64,000 bases of DNA from Zhengella sp020637775 (lineage in GTDB: Bacteria; Pseudomonadota; Alphaproteobacteria; Rhizobiales; Rhizobiaceae). How positions within the stretch are numbered: the first letter of the stretch is position 1; each line of letters starts with the position of its first letter. The notes under the pieces are model-generated. The model worked only from the letters and a program-made list of their open reading frames with translations. It did not search any database and was not told the origin of the DNA. Position numbers and translations under genes: made by a program. Where the stretch lies: positions 448,455-512,454 of the forward strand of contig NZ_JAWKWO010000004.1 in the NCBI RefSeq assembly GCF_041397485.1, given 5' to 3'. This document shows positions 8,967 through 18,130 of the stretch, one piece after another.

Positions 8967-9968
8967 TCATCGCGTCACGTGGATGGCCCGTTCCACCTCG
9001 AAGGCATGCGGATTGGCGGCATAGGCGGAAATCCCGTCCAGCGCCGGGGTGCCGCCGGGCATCAGGAAGAGCGGGATTCCTGCCATGATCGCGGTGAAAG
9101 GCGGTTTGTCCTCGAAGGCGTGGCGGAAGGCCGGGCCGCGAACCAGATCGATGAGGTGAGCCGTCATGCCGCCGGCCAGGTAAACGCCGCCGCGGGCCAG
9201 GGTCAGAAGGGCGAGATCGCCGCAATAGCGCGCCAGGAACGTGGTGAACAGCGTCACCGCCTCCACCGCCAGCCCGTCGCCCGCATGGGCCAGCCCGGTG
9301 ATTGCCGCCGCGCGGACAACCGATTCGCTGTCTGGCCTGCCCTCCAGCCGCTTCAGCCCACGATAGAGGTTTTCCAGCCCCTGCCCGGACACCGCCATTT
9401 CCACTTCCAGCCGGCAACCGCGCATCTCCAGATGGGGCCAGAGCGCGAATTCGCGTTGCGTGCGCGGACCCAGATCCAGGTGGCCGCCCTCGCCCGGAAT
9501 GACCACCCATTTGCCGCAGGCCCGCACGATCTGCGCGACGCCCAGCCCCGTGCCCGGTCCGATGACGACACGCGGCGCATCCTCCTCGCGTGCCGATCCG
9601 CCGATCTGCTGCATCGCATCGCCGGGCAGGCTCGCACAGGCCAGCCCCTGGGCGAGAAAGTCGTTCATCACCTGCACCTGCTCCAGCCCGAGCGCGGTGC
9701 GGATGGCCTCGGGATCGATGACCCAGGGCGAATTCGTCAGATGGAACGGCGGCTCGTTCACCGGGCAGGCCACCGCGATGACAAGTGTCTGCGCGGCATG
9801 GATGACATCGGCCGGATAGGCTGCCGTCAGCGCTTCGACGATGGACGGCCAGGCGGCATTCTTCAGCTCCACCGTCTCGCCCATGGCGGCGCCGTCCGGC
9901 CCGATCACGCGAAAGCGCGAATTCGTGCCGCCGATATCGCCCGCGATCACCGGAAAGGGCATGGTCAT
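8967..9968 (-). CDS. glk: Glucokinase (bacterial ROK-unrelated Glk family)
   Basis: 333 aa cytoplasmic kinase that uses ATP to make glucose-6-phosphate. The N-terminus FPVIAGDIGGTNSRFRVIG is the phosphate-binding DxGGTN signature of Glk; NDFLAQGLACASL, VIGPGTGLGVA and the substrate-contact VIPGEGGHLDLGPR are also present, with ARGGVYLAGGMTAHL near the C-terminus. The frame stays open far upstream into rirA on the same strand. I place the start at 9968, where AGGAG precedes ATG-ACC-ATG by about eight bases. It follows rirA by 101 bases; no metabolic link to its neighbours is evident. Confidence 0.93.
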   Translation of the reverse strand: MTMPFPVIAGDIGGTNSRFRVIGPDGAAMGETVELKNAAWPSIVEALTAAYPADVIHAAQTLVIAVACPVNEPPFHLTNSPWVIDPEAIRTALGLEQVQVMNDFLAQGLACASLPGDAMQQIGGSAREEDAPRVVIGPGTGLGVAQIVRACGKWVVIPGEGGHLDLGPRTQREFALWPHLEMRGCRLEVEMAVSGQGLENLYRGLKRLEGRPDSESVVRAAAITGLAHAGDGLAVEAVTLFTTFLARYCGDLALLTLARGGVYLAGGMTAHLIDLVRGPAFRHAFEDKPPFTAIMAGIPLFLMPGGTPALDGISAYAANPHAFEVERAIHVTR

Positions 9969-10069
9969 GGTGCTTGCTCCTGGCCGTCCTTCACCCTCGC
10001 CATGGCGCCGATGGCTGCCATCGGCACCGGTATGAAAAGAAAGACCGGGCTTGTCCAGCCGCCACCGGA

Positions 10070-10513
10070 TCAGGCCGCCGGCTCCAGCCCCAGCAACGCA
10101 TTGACATGGGGCCTGTTGCGCACCAGGTCCGCGATGGTATGCGCCGCCAGCACCGCGAAGAAGGCATTGAGCGCCTCGCGCAGCGCCGAATTCAGCGCGC
10201 AGGCGTCGATCAGCGGACAGTCGGCGGCCTCGTTCTCGAAACACTCGGCCATCACGAAATTCTCTTCCGTCACCCGCACGACGTCGAACAGCGTGATGTC
10301 CTCCGCCGCCCTGGCCAGTTTCACGCCGCCATTGCGCCCGCGCACCGTCACCATAAGCCCTGCCTCCACCAGCGGATGCAGGATCTTGAACAGGAAAAGG
10401 TCGGAGACGCCGTAGGCCTTCGCAATGACAGGAACCCGGCTGAGTTCCGCCGGATTGGCCGCGCAATACATCATCATGCGGATGGCATAATTGGTCTGGC
10501 GTGTCAGGCGCAT
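10070..10513 (-). CDS. rirA: RirA, Rrf2-family iron-responsive repressor
   Basis: 147 aa Rrf2-family regulator that in rhizobia and Brucella-like bacteria binds an iron-sulfur cluster when iron is replete and represses iron uptake genes. The N-terminal winged helix (MRLTRQTNYAIRMMMYCAAN ... VSDLFLFKILHPLVEAGL) is close to known RirA proteins, and the three cluster cysteines fall at C91, C99 and C105 (MAECFENEAADCPLIDAC), the same numbering as in characterised RirA. It is divergent from an imelysin-type iron operon, which makes that operon a natural target. RirA is characteristic of Hyphomicrobiales and relatives, which supports the taxonomic guess. Confidence 0.95.
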   Translation of the reverse strand: MRLTRQTNYAIRMMMYCAANPAELSRVPVIAKAYGVSDLFLFKILHPLVEAGLMVTVRGRNGGVKLARAAEDITLFDVVRVTEENFVMAECFENEAADCPLIDACALNSALREALNAFFAVLAAHTIADLVRNRPHVNALLGLEPAA

Positions 10514-10743
10514 GGGGATCTCCGGCTTGCGCCACGAGGCGCAGATTGTAACGTTTCCAAACTAGATGATTTGACTCTGGTTTCAAGCCTCCATATCCAA
10601 AAGCGAACGCTGAAACAAACGGCCGCACGTCAGGATTGTGCGGTGCCGCGATCAGGTCCGGCCGCCGCCCCCGGCTGAATTCACCGGACCTGCGCGCGCA
10701 CCGGACGGCTTGGCTTTGCCTGAAAACCGACTGGAGGGATCCG
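10514..10743. promoter_or_regulatory. Divergent rirA / imelysin promoter region
   Basis: 230-base gap between two divergently transcribed genes, AT-richer around 10548-10600 than its surroundings, so it should hold both promoters. A TGA-N8-TCA sequence near 10570-10585 is one base short of the TGA-N9-TCA spacing of the RirA IRO box, so I do not call it a binding site. A GGAGGG ribosome binding site (10733-10738) precedes the imelysin ATG. Confidence 0.5.
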
Positions 10744-12015
10744 ATGAAAACCAAGCTTCTGAAACGCCTTGCGCCCGCGCTCGTCGCGGGTCTGCTCGGC
10801 ACCGCAAGCCCGGCCCTTGCTGCTGACACGCAGGCTGTTCTCGACACCTATGCCGGCATCGCGTTCGCCGGCTATCAGGATGCGCTGGCCAGGGCGCGCG
10901 ATCTCGACAGGGCCGCCGAAGCCTTGATCGCCAACCCGTCCGCCGAGACCATGGTCGCCGCCCGCCGGGCCTGGCTGGCATCGCGTCCCGCCTACCAGCA
11001 GACGGAAGCGTTCCGTTTCGGCAACCCGATCGTCGACGACTGGGAAGGCCGCGTGAATGCCTGGCCGCTCGACGAGGGCCTGATCGACTATGTCGACGCC
11101 TCCTACGGCACCGAGAGTGACCGGAACGCGCTTTATACCGCCAACGTGATCGCCAACACATCGGTCAACATCAATGGCGAGATGACCGACGTTTCCGAGA
11201 TCACGCCCGCCCTTCTGTCGGGCACATTGCAGGAAGCCGGCGACATCGAGGCCAATGTGGCCACCGGCTATCATGCCATCGAGTTCCTGCTCTGGGGCCA
11301 GGACCTGAACGGCACCGATGCCGGCGCGGGCGACCGGCCATGGACCGATTATGCGAAAGGCGACACCTGCACCAATGGCCATTGCGACCGCCGCGGGCAA
11401 TATCTCGCCGCCGCGACCGATCTGCTTGTCGCCGACCTGGAGGAAATGGTCGCCAACTGGACGAACGGCGGCGCGGCCCGCATGGCGCTGGAAGGCAAGG
11501 CCGGCCTTGCCGCCATGCTGACCGGCATGGGCTCGCTTTCCTATGGCGAACTGGCTGGCGAGCGGATGAAGCTTGGCCTGCTCCTGCATGACCCGGAAGA
11601 GGAGCACGACTGCTTCTCCGACAACACCCACGCCTCCCATCTTTACGACGCCGTCGGCATCCGCAATGTCTATCTCGGCCAGTATGAACGCATTGACGGC
11701 ACCACTGTCGAGGGCCCGTCGCTTTCCAATATCGTTGCGCAGAAGGACAAGGCGCTCGACAGCGAACTGCGCGGCAAGCTCGACGCAACCGTTCAAGCCA
11801 TGAGGGCGCTGCAAGCGCGCGCCGAAGGCGGGGAGGCCTATGACCAGATGATCGGCGAGGGCAACGAGGCTGGCAACGCCGCCGTGCAGGCGGCCATCGA
11901 CGCGCTGATCGACCAGACCCGCTCCATCGAGCGCGTGATCGCGAAGCTCGGCCTTGATGGCATCGCACTCGAAGGCTCCGACAGTCTCGACAGCCCGAAC
12001 GCGGTGTTCCAGTAG
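10744..12015 (+). CDS. Imelysin-family periplasmic iron-regulated protein
   Basis: 423 aa with a Sec signal peptide ending about SPALAA. Imelysin (IrpA/ICMP-like, M75) proteins lie in the periplasm or on the outer membrane of Gram-negative bacteria and take part in iron acquisition. The family metal motif GxHxxE is intact as GYHAIEFLLWGQD (H177, E180), and the internal duplication expected of a two-domain helical imelysin is suggested by the C-terminal half (ALLDPEEEHDCFSDNTHASH region). GGAGGG lies five bases before the ATG. First gene of a five-gene plus-strand operon opposite rirA, so expression under iron limitation is likely. Confidence 0.92.
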   Translation: MKTKLLKRLAPALVAGLLGTASPALAADTQAVLDTYAGIAFAGYQDALARARDLDRAAEALIANPSAETMVAARRAWLASRPAYQQTEAFRFGNPIVDDWEGRVNAWPLDEGLIDYVDASYGTESDRNALYTANVIANTSVNINGEMTDVSEITPALLSGTLQEAGDIEANVATGYHAIEFLLWGQDLNGTDAGAGDRPWTDYAKGDTCTNGHCDRRGQYLAAATDLLVADLEEMVANWTNGGAARMALEGKAGLAAMLTGMGSLSYGELAGERMKLGLLLHDPEEEHDCFSDNTHASHLYDAVGIRNVYLGQYERIDGTTVEGPSLSNIVAQKDKALDSELRGKLDATVQAMRALQARAEGGEAYDQMIGEGNEAGNAAVQAAIDALIDQTRSIERVIAKLGLDGIALEGSDSLDSPNAVFQ

Positions 12016-12083
12016 AAAATGCCGGCGGCGGACAAGAGGGCCGCCGCCTGCCCGACAAACAATCTTGAGGGGAAATGTCACCA

Positions 12084-13187
12084 ATGAACAGGGTTCTGGC
12101 ATCCATGGCCTTCGCGGCCTGCCTTTTTCCGGCTTCCGTTCTTGCCGAGGAGGACGACCGCAGGCGCGGCGAAGGCCCGCGGCCCCTGATCGAAGGCGAG
12201 TTCGAGGTCGGCCTGTCCTCCGACTGGATCGTCCGGTCGGACGATCCGGACGCCGAGATCCTCGATCTCTACCCGGAGGCGGAATTGACGGTCACCTTCA
12301 ATCCGGCGCAATGGCTCGCGTTCAACCTTGGCCTGACGCTTGAGCCGGTCCTCGACCCTCTGCCCTCCGTCGACCGCTATTTCGGCGACGTTGGACTCTA
12401 TGTCGATACGCTGAACGTGCAGGTGGACCTGGGCAACCTGAACCTGACCGGCGGCAAGTTCGCACCCGGCTTCGGCATGGCCTGGGACGTGACGCCCGGC
12501 GTCTATGGCACCGAATATGCCGAAGATTACGAACTGGCGGAAATGATCGGTTTCGGCGCCGCCTATGCGATTGATGCCGGGGGCGCCGGCACCATCACGC
12601 TCGGCGGCAACGTCTTCTATCTCGACGACACGTTCCTGTCGGATTCAGCCTTCACGCGGCGCGGCCGCAACACTGTCGCGGCTGGCGGACCCGGCAATAC
12701 CGGCCGGCTCGACAATTTTTCGTTCACGCTCGACGGCTCCGACATTCCGTCCATCGAAGGTTTTTCCTGGCACCTCGGCTATGTCCACCTGTCGGCCGGC
12801 CCTGGCGACATTTCCGACGTCAACGGCTTTGCCGCCGGCCTTGCGAAGGAAACGGAACTGGACAGCGGCATCACCCTTGGCGTCAACGGCGAAGTGGCCG
12901 TGTTCGACGGCTACAACGGCGCCAACGATGACGCCGTTTACGTGACCGGCGGCCTTTCCTTCGCCAACGGCCCCTGGCATGGCGAGGCTGCCGCGACCAT
13001 GCGCCAGGTCCGATATTTCGGCGGCGGGCGGGACAATGATTTCATGGCGCAACTCTCTGCCGGATATGAATTCGACAATGGCGTCGACCTGTCCGCTGGC
13101 TACGGCTTTTTCCGCGAGGGCGGCGAAGCCAGCCATGCCCTCGGCCTCCGCCTGTCGAAAAGCTTCGCGTTTGAAATTGCGAGATGA
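12084..13187 (+). CDS. Putative outer-membrane beta-barrel protein in the imelysin operon
   Basis: About 367 aa with a signal peptide (MNRVLASMAFAACLFPASVLA). The mature part is acidic and rich in alternating hydrophobic/polar strands and aromatic girdle residues (for example FEVGLSSDWIV, AWLAFNLGLTLEPV-like segments, GYEFDNGVDLSAGYGFF) and ends LRLSKSFAFEIAR. That pattern suggests a beta-barrel of roughly 14-16 strands. I do not recognise a named family. An upstream ATG at 12075 lies only two bases from the GAGGGG; the ATG at 12084 has better spacing, so I use it. Position between an imelysin and a di-heme oxidoreductase suggests a role as an iron or heme passage channel; this is inference. 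Confidence 0.7.
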   Translation: MNRVLASMAFAACLFPASVLAEEDDRRRGEGPRPLIEGEFEVGLSSDWIVRSDDPDAEILDLYPEAELTVTFNPAQWLAFNLGLTLEPVLDPLPSVDRYFGDVGLYVDTLNVQVDLGNLNLTGGKFAPGFGMAWDVTPGVYGTEYAEDYELAEMIGFGAAYAIDAGGAGTITLGGNVFYLDDTFLSDSAFTRRGRNTVAAGGPGNTGRLDNFSFTLDGSDIPSIEGFSWHLGYVHLSAGPGDISDVNGFAAGLAKETELDSGITLGVNGEVAVFDGYNGANDDAVYVTGGLSFANGPWHGEAAATMRQVRYFGGGRDNDFMAQLSAGYEFDNGVDLSAGYGFFREGGEASHALGLRLSKSFAFEIAR

Positions 13188-13199
13188 GGACAAGGCCCG

Positions 13200-14777
13200 A
13201 TGACCGAAGACAGCCATGACGCGGATACGGGCTGGCGGCAGGCGAGGCCGATGCTGATCTGTGCGGTCCTGCTCACGGTCCTGGCCAATCCCCTGCCCTT
13301 GGCGCAAGCCGGCGAAGAAACCGGCTTTGCCTTTCCCGCCGAACGCACCGACCTGACGCCGAAGGACCGCAAGCGCGTGGCCAGGGTCACGCGCCCGGCG
13401 ACCGACTTCACGAAGGCCGAGCGCTTCGAGACCATGGCCGGCGGGGCCGCCACCTCCACCAGGATCGTCAACCGCGATGCCTTCTCGCATCCCTCCGCCA
13501 ACCTGACCTTCAGGGAGGAAGAGACCTTCAAGCTGGGCAATGCCCTGTTCCGCAAGCTCTGGGTCTCGTCGCCATCATCCACCCAGGCCTCCGATGGTTT
13601 GGGCCCGCTGTTCAATGCACGTGCTTGCCAGAGTTGCCACCTGAAGGATGGGCGCGGCCATCCGCCCGAGGGCGACGCCGATGCCACGTCCATGTTCCTG
13701 CGCCTGGCGCGCGGCCCGTTGACCGACGAGGAACGCGCGCAGCTTGAGAACTTCATCGCCCCAAACCTGCCCGATCCCGTCTATGGCGGTCAATTGCAGG
13801 ACCAGGCGGTGACCGGCCTGAAGGCCGAGGGTCGCATGGTCATCTCCTATGAGGAACGTCCTGTCGCCCTGGCCGACGGCACGCTGGTTTCGCTGCGCGC
13901 CCCCACATATTCCGTGGAAGGTCTCGCCTCCGGCCCCCTGGCGCCGGGCACCACGCTGTCGCCACGCATCGCCAACCCGATGATCGGCATGGGCCTGATC
14001 CAGGCCATCCACCCCGCCGACATCGTCGCCAATGCCGATCCCGACGATGCCGATGGCGATGGCATTTCCGGCCGCGTCGCGCTGGCGCGCGGCACGACCC
14101 GCGATGCGCCCGTCATCGGCCGTTTCGGCTGGAAGGCGCAAAACGCATCCATTCGCGAGCAGGGCGCCGAGGCCTTTGCCGGCGATATCGGCATTTCCTC
14201 GCCCGATGTGCCGAGGAGCCACGGCGATTGCACCGAGGCGCAGACCGATTGCCTCGCCATGCCGACCGGCGTGCAATCGCGCCTGGGCGACACCGAAGCA
14301 CCCGACCCGGTACTCGATCTCGTCACCTTCTATTCCGAGAACCTGGCCGTGCCGGCACGCCGCGATGTGGACAAACCGCAGGTGCTGCATGGCAAGGAAC
14401 TGTTTTACGAAAGTGGCTGTGCGTCCTGCCACAGGCCCAAGTTCGTCACCCGGCGCGATGCGGCAAAAAAGGCCCATGCCTTCCAGCTCATCTGGCCCTA
14501 TTCCGATTTCCTTCTGCACGACATGGGCGAGGGCCTGGCCGACGGACAGGCTGTCGGCGTGGCAACGGGGCGCGAATGGCGAACGCCGCCGCTCTGGGGC
14601 ATCGGCTTGACGGAAACGGTGAGCGGCCACACCTATTTCCTGCATGACGGCCGCGCGCGCGATCTCACCGAAGCAATCCTTTGGCATGGTGGCGAGGCGC
14701 AGGCGGCCCGCGACCGCTTCGCCGCACTGGACAAGGCGGCCCGCGACGCCCTGATCGCATTCCTGGAGTCATTGTGA
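13200..14777 (+). CDS. Di-heme c-type cytochrome oxidoreductase (DUF1111, thiol oxidoreductase family)
   Basis: 525 aa exported protein with a hydrophobic segment near residues 18-37. Two heme-c sites are visible: CQSCH (C143, C146, H147) in the N-terminal domain and CASCH (C407, C410, H411) in the C-terminal domain, the layout of the MauG/CCP-related DUF1111 family. A DADGDGISGR-like calcium-type loop occurs mid-protein (DDADGDGISGRV). This family is routinely encoded with imelysins and DUF1513 proteins; a redox role in handling ferric/ferrous iron in the periplasm is plausible but unproven. The stop overlaps the start of the second imelysin gene by four bases. Confidence 0.9.
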   Translation: MTEDSHDADTGWRQARPMLICAVLLTVLANPLPLAQAGEETGFAFPAERTDLTPKDRKRVARVTRPATDFTKAERFETMAGGAATSTRIVNRDAFSHPSANLTFREEETFKLGNALFRKLWVSSPSSTQASDGLGPLFNARACQSCHLKDGRGHPPEGDADATSMFLRLARGPLTDEERAQLENFIAPNLPDPVYGGQLQDQAVTGLKAEGRMVISYEERPVALADGTLVSLRAPTYSVEGLASGPLAPGTTLSPRIANPMIGMGLIQAIHPADIVANADPDDADGDGISGRVALARGTTRDAPVIGRFGWKAQNASIREQGAEAFAGDIGISSPDVPRSHGDCTEAQTDCLAMPTGVQSRLGDTEAPDPVLDLVTFYSENLAVPARRDVDKPQVLHGKELFYESGCASCHRPKFVTRRDAAKKAHAFQLIWPYSDFLLHDMGEGLADGQAVGVATGREWRTPPLWGIGLTETVSGHTYFLHDGRARDLTEAILWHGGEAQAARDRFAALDKAARDALIAFLESL

Positions 14778-15877
14778 GACCTTTCGCCCCTGCCTTTCTT
14801 GCCCCCGCCCTTCTTGCTCTCGGCCTTGCCTGCGCAATTGCCAGGCCCGCCTTTCCGGCAAGCCCGCAGGACAAGGCCGACGTCGTCCGCGCCGCCATCG
14901 AGAACCATATCCGCCCGGCCTATGCCGCCTTCCATGCCTCGACCGGGGCGCTTGCGGCTGCGGTGACGGAACTCTGTGCAAAGCCCGGCGGGCCATCTCT
15001 GGCGCAAGCCCGCGATGCCTTCGCCGGCGCGGTCAAGGCATGGAGCTTCATCGAGTTCGTCCAGTTCGGACCTGTCCGCGAGGACAACCGGCTGGAGAAG
15101 ATCCTGTTCTATCCGGACCGGCGCGGCATAGGCCTGCGGCAGATCCAGGCGCTGCTGGCAAAGCCGGATCCGGCGGAACTGGCCGGTAACGGCATGGCCG
15201 GGAAAAGTGCCGCCCTTCAGGGGCTTCCCGCGCTGGAATTCCTGCTACACGGCACGGGCGCAGAGGCGCTTGCGGAGCCGGGAGAAGGCGGCTGGCGCTG
15301 CCAGGTCGGCCGGGCCATCGCCGCCAATCTCGATGCCAACGCCGGCGCGCTTGTCACCGGCTGGGGTATCGACGGCGAGATCGTGCGCCTGCTCACCCAT
15401 CCCGGCGGCGCAAATCCGCTCTTCGCCAATAAGGATGAAGCGCTGGCCGCGATCCTGAAAGTGCTGCCCAACGGTTATGAACTGATCGCTGAAACGCGGC
15501 TTGCACCCTTTCTCGGGGAAGATGCTGGTCAGGCCAAAGCCAAGGCCGCCATCTGGTGGCGCTCCGGCCTGACAGCGGACGCCCTGCGGCAGAACGTCCT
15601 CGGGCTGCAGGCGCTTGCCGAGGCGAGCGGCGCGCTGGATCAGCTTGCCGGCGTTTCCGCCTATGCCGCGACCAACCTGCCCTTCGAGACAGGAGCGGCG
15701 CTGGGCTATCTCGACCGGCTTGAACAACCGGCGCCGCAAGCGGCGGAGACAGAACAGGGCCATACCCTCCTCTCGCTCGTGCAAACCGGCGCGCGCAATC
15801 TGCGCGAGGTCGCCACCACCGGCATTCTGGGCGGTTTCGGCCTGGTCGCGGGCTTCTCCTCACTCGACGGAGACTGA
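14774..15877 (+). CDS. Second imelysin-family protein (metal-motif variant)
   Basis: 367 aa from a GTG start that overlaps the upstream stop (GTGA). Signal-like N-terminus: VRPFAPAFLAPALLALGLACAIARPAF, with a cysteine at 20 that could serve as a lipidation site, though the flanking residues (GLACAIA) fit a lipobox only moderately. The position equivalent to GxHxxE reads GLPALEFLLHG, so the metal-binding histidine is missing while the glutamate remains. The divergence from the first imelysin (H177) suggests a different role, for example a partner or scaffold rather than the metal-binding copy. The next gene starts two bases after its stop. Confidence 0.88.
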   Translation: MRPFAPAFLAPALLALGLACAIARPAFPASPQDKADVVRAAIENHIRPAYAAFHASTGALAAAVTELCAKPGGPSLAQARDAFAGAVKAWSFIEFVQFGPVREDNRLEKILFYPDRRGIGLRQIQALLAKPDPAELAGNGMAGKSAALQGLPALEFLLHGTGAEALAEPGEGGWRCQVGRAIAANLDANAGALVTGWGIDGEIVRLLTHPGGANPLFANKDEALAAILKVLPNGYELIAETRLAPFLGEDAGQAKAKAAIWWRSGLTADALRQNVLGLQALAEASGALDQLAGVSAYAATNLPFETGAALGYLDRLEQPAPQAAETEQGHTLLSLVQTGARNLREVATTGILGGFGLVAGFSSLDGD

Positions 15878-15878
15878 C

Positions 15879-16973
15879 ATGACCGCATGTGTCCTGGATC
15901 GCCGCATCTTGCTGGCTGGCGCCGGCTTCACCTTTCTGGCGTCCCTTGCACCGCGCGCCGCCAGGGCCGCCATGAGCGGCGACGTCCTCATCGCGTCGGC
16001 CTGCCGTTTCGCGGACGGCAACCATGGCGCGGTGTTGCTCAACGAGACGGGCGAGACCGTCACCCGTATCGCACTGCCGGGGCGCGGCCATGACGTCACG
16101 CCGCATCCCGATGGCAGGTCATACGTCGCCTTCGCCCGGCGTCCCGGCAATTTCGCCGTCGCCTTCCATGCCGCCGGCCAGCACGAACCCGCCGTTTTCC
16201 ATGCCCCCGAAGGCCGCCATTTCTTCGGCCATGGCGCCTTCTCGGCCGACGGGCGCCTGCTCTACGCCACGGAAAACGACTACGATGGCGCACGCGGTGT
16301 GATCGGCATCTATGATGCGACCGACGGGTTCCGCCGGACCGGCGAGTTCGACAGCCATGGCACCGGCCCGCATGAAATCCTGCTCATGCCGGATGGCAGG
16401 ACGCTTGCCGTCTGCAATGGCGGGATCGAAACCCATCCGGATTTCGGCCGCGCCAAGCTGAACATCGAGCGCATGAAGCCGTCGCTGGCCTTCATCGACG
16501 CGGAAACCGGCGCCCTGATCGAGCGCCATGAACCGCCCGCCGCCCTGCATCAATTGTCGATCCGTCACATGGCGGCCACGCCCGATGGGCGCGTTCTCTT
16601 CGGCTGCCAGTATGAAGGCCCCGCCAGTGACCTGCCACCGCTCTGGGGTACGGCCGCGCCGGGCGAGGCCATGCGCCTGTTCGAACGCCCGGAGAGCGAA
16701 CGCGCCGCCTTCCGCAACTATGTCGGCTCTGTCGCCCTGTCACCCGATGGCGAGGCGCTGGCCCTGTCTTCGCCACGCGGCAATCACGTCGCCTGGGCAT
16801 CGCCGAAGGACGGGCGCATCCTGCGCACGCAGACGCTGCGCGATGGCTGCGGCATCGCCTTCGCCGGCGGCGATCTCGTCTCCACCTCGGGCGAAGGGCT
16901 TTTCCGCCACGGTGCCGTCGAGCGGACCTGCGGCTTCGGCTTCGACAATCATCTCGCCGTCACGCGGGCCTGA
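15879..16973 (+). CDS. DUF1513 family protein, beta-propeller-like, exported
   Basis: 364 aa. The N-terminus MTACVLDRRILLAGAGFTFL carries a DRR-x-LL-x-GAG start and an APRAARA cleavage region, which looks like a twin-arginine signal. The body has repeated blade-like segments (GRGHDVTPHPDGRSYVAFARRP, GHGAFSADGRLLYATEN, GTGPHEILLMPDGRTLAVCNGG, SVALSPDGEALALSSPRG), typical of DUF1513 WD40-like propellers. DUF1513 proteins end imelysin/DUF1111 operons in many proteobacteria; the molecular function is unknown. It is the last gene of the operon and converges on the flavin monooxygenase gene with a 14-base gap. Confidence 0.88.
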   Translation: MTACVLDRRILLAGAGFTFLASLAPRAARAAMSGDVLIASACRFADGNHGAVLLNETGETVTRIALPGRGHDVTPHPDGRSYVAFARRPGNFAVAFHAAGQHEPAVFHAPEGRHFFGHGAFSADGRLLYATENDYDGARGVIGIYDATDGFRRTGEFDSHGTGPHEILLMPDGRTLAVCNGGIETHPDFGRAKLNIERMKPSLAFIDAETGALIERHEPPAALHQLSIRHMAATPDGRVLFGCQYEGPASDLPPLWGTAAPGEAMRLFERPESERAAFRNYVGSVALSPDGEALALSSPRGNHVAWASPKDGRILRTQTLRDGCGIAFAGGDLVSTSGEGLFRHGAVERTCGFGFDNHLAVTRA

Positions 16974-16987
16974 CGGGACAGCGGACG

Positions 16988-18118
16988 TCAGACCGCGGCC
17001 TGCCAGGCGTCATAGCCATAGACCCAGTCGGCATTGCCGCCTTTCTTGAGCCATTCATTGCCGCGCGAGGCGATCTGGATCCTTGCGGTGCGCTCCTTGC
17101 GTGCCGCCTCGTAGCGTTGCAACGCGTCCGGCACGCCGGCGCCATCGGCGGCTTCGAGCGCCCGCGCCAGCACGATCGCGTCCTCGATGGCCTGGCAGGC
17201 GCCTTGCGCCATGAAGGGCGTCATCGGATGGGCGGCATCGCCCAGCAGCGTCACGCGGCCCGTCGACCATCGCGGCAGCGGATCGCGCACATGCAAGGCA
17301 GACTTGGTCACGCTGTCGCAGGCATCGAGCAGGCGGCGGGCCTCCGGGTTGAAATCGGCATAGGCGGCGCGCAATTCGCCAATGTCGCCCGGTGTGGTCC
17401 AGCTTTCCTCCCGCCAGTCATCCTGAGGCGTGGTGGCGAAAACGAAGATCTCGCGCCCTGCCGTCAGCGGAAAGGTGACGATCTGCCGGCTCGGCTCCGG
17501 TCCCCACCACTTGGTGAAGGCGTCGAGATTGGGCAGGTCGGCGGCTTTTTCGCGCGGAAACGTCGCCCGCCACGAGACAAGGCCGGTGAATTGCGGGTTT
17601 TCCGGCCCGAACACCGCGCCGCGCACAGCCGAATGGATGCCATCGGCCCCGATCACCACGTCAAACGAAAGCGTCTCGCCATCGGCGAAGGATACCGTCA
17701 CCGCATCATCGCTCTCGTCCACCGCCGTGGCCTTGTAGCCCATCCGGAACCGTGCGGGATCGATCTTTTCCTCCAGCGCGCTGAGCAGGTCGGCGCGGTG
17801 GATGGTGAGCTGCGGCGCGCCATATTTTTCCTCCGCCGTGTCGCTCATTTCCAGACGGGATGTTTCCTCGCCCGTGTCCCACATCCGGCTGATGCGGTGC
17901 GTGGGCCGCGCAGCCGTTGCGCGCAACCGCTCGCCAATGCCCAGCCGGTCCAGCACATGCACCGCGTTGGGCGTCAGGTTGATGTCCGCGCCGACACGGC
18001 CGAATTCGCGCGCCTGCTCGAAAATCGTCACGTCATGGCCCATGCCGATGAGCGCGATGGCAGCCGTCAGCCCGCCCATGCCCGCGCCGACGATTGCGAT
18101 GGATAGCCTGTTGTCCAT
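16988..18118 (-). CDS. FAD-dependent monooxygenase, 6-hydroxynicotinate 3-monooxygenase / salicylate hydroxylase-like
   Basis: 376 aa class A flavoprotein hydroxylase, NAD(P)H-dependent, adding hydroxyl to an activated aromatic ring. Motifs: GAGMGGLTAAIAL (FAD Rossmann, near residue 11), VIGADGIHSAVR (DG motif) and GRVTLLGDAAHPMTPFMAQG (GD motif). FTKWWGPEP, ESVTK-like DSVTKSALHVRDPLPRW, and the ending NEWLKKGGNADWVYGYD resemble the NicC subgroup acting on 6-hydroxynicotinate, including decarboxylative hydroxylation. The exact substrate is uncertain; 3-hydroxybenzoate or salicylate are alternatives. It is the last gene of the long minus-strand operon, starting 12 bases after the aldehyde dehydrogenase stop. 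Confidence 0.87.
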   Translation of the reverse strand: MDNRLSIAIVGAGMGGLTAAIALIGMGHDVTIFEQAREFGRVGADINLTPNAVHVLDRLGIGERLRATAARPTHRISRMWDTGEETSRLEMSDTAEEKYGAPQLTIHRADLLSALEEKIDPARFRMGYKATAVDESDDAVTVSFADGETLSFDVVIGADGIHSAVRGAVFGPENPQFTGLVSWRATFPREKAADLPNLDAFTKWWGPEPSRQIVTFPLTAGREIFVFATTPQDDWREESWTTPGDIGELRAAYADFNPEARRLLDACDSVTKSALHVRDPLPRWSTGRVTLLGDAAHPMTPFMAQGACQAIEDAIVLARALEAADGAGVPDALQRYEAARKERTARIQIASRGNEWLKKGGNADWVYGYDAWQAAV

Positions 18119-18130
18119 GTCCTCTCCTCC

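Noticed and set aside
10570..10585. Possible RirA IRO box (TGA-N-TCA) in the rirA/imelysin promoter
   Set aside because: Spacing is eight, not the nine bases of the consensus.
8967..10847. One 626-codon frame covering glucokinase and reaching through rirA
   Set aside because: Only the part from 9968 shows glucokinase motifs and a ribosome binding site; the upstream part overlaps the rirA gene in another frame.
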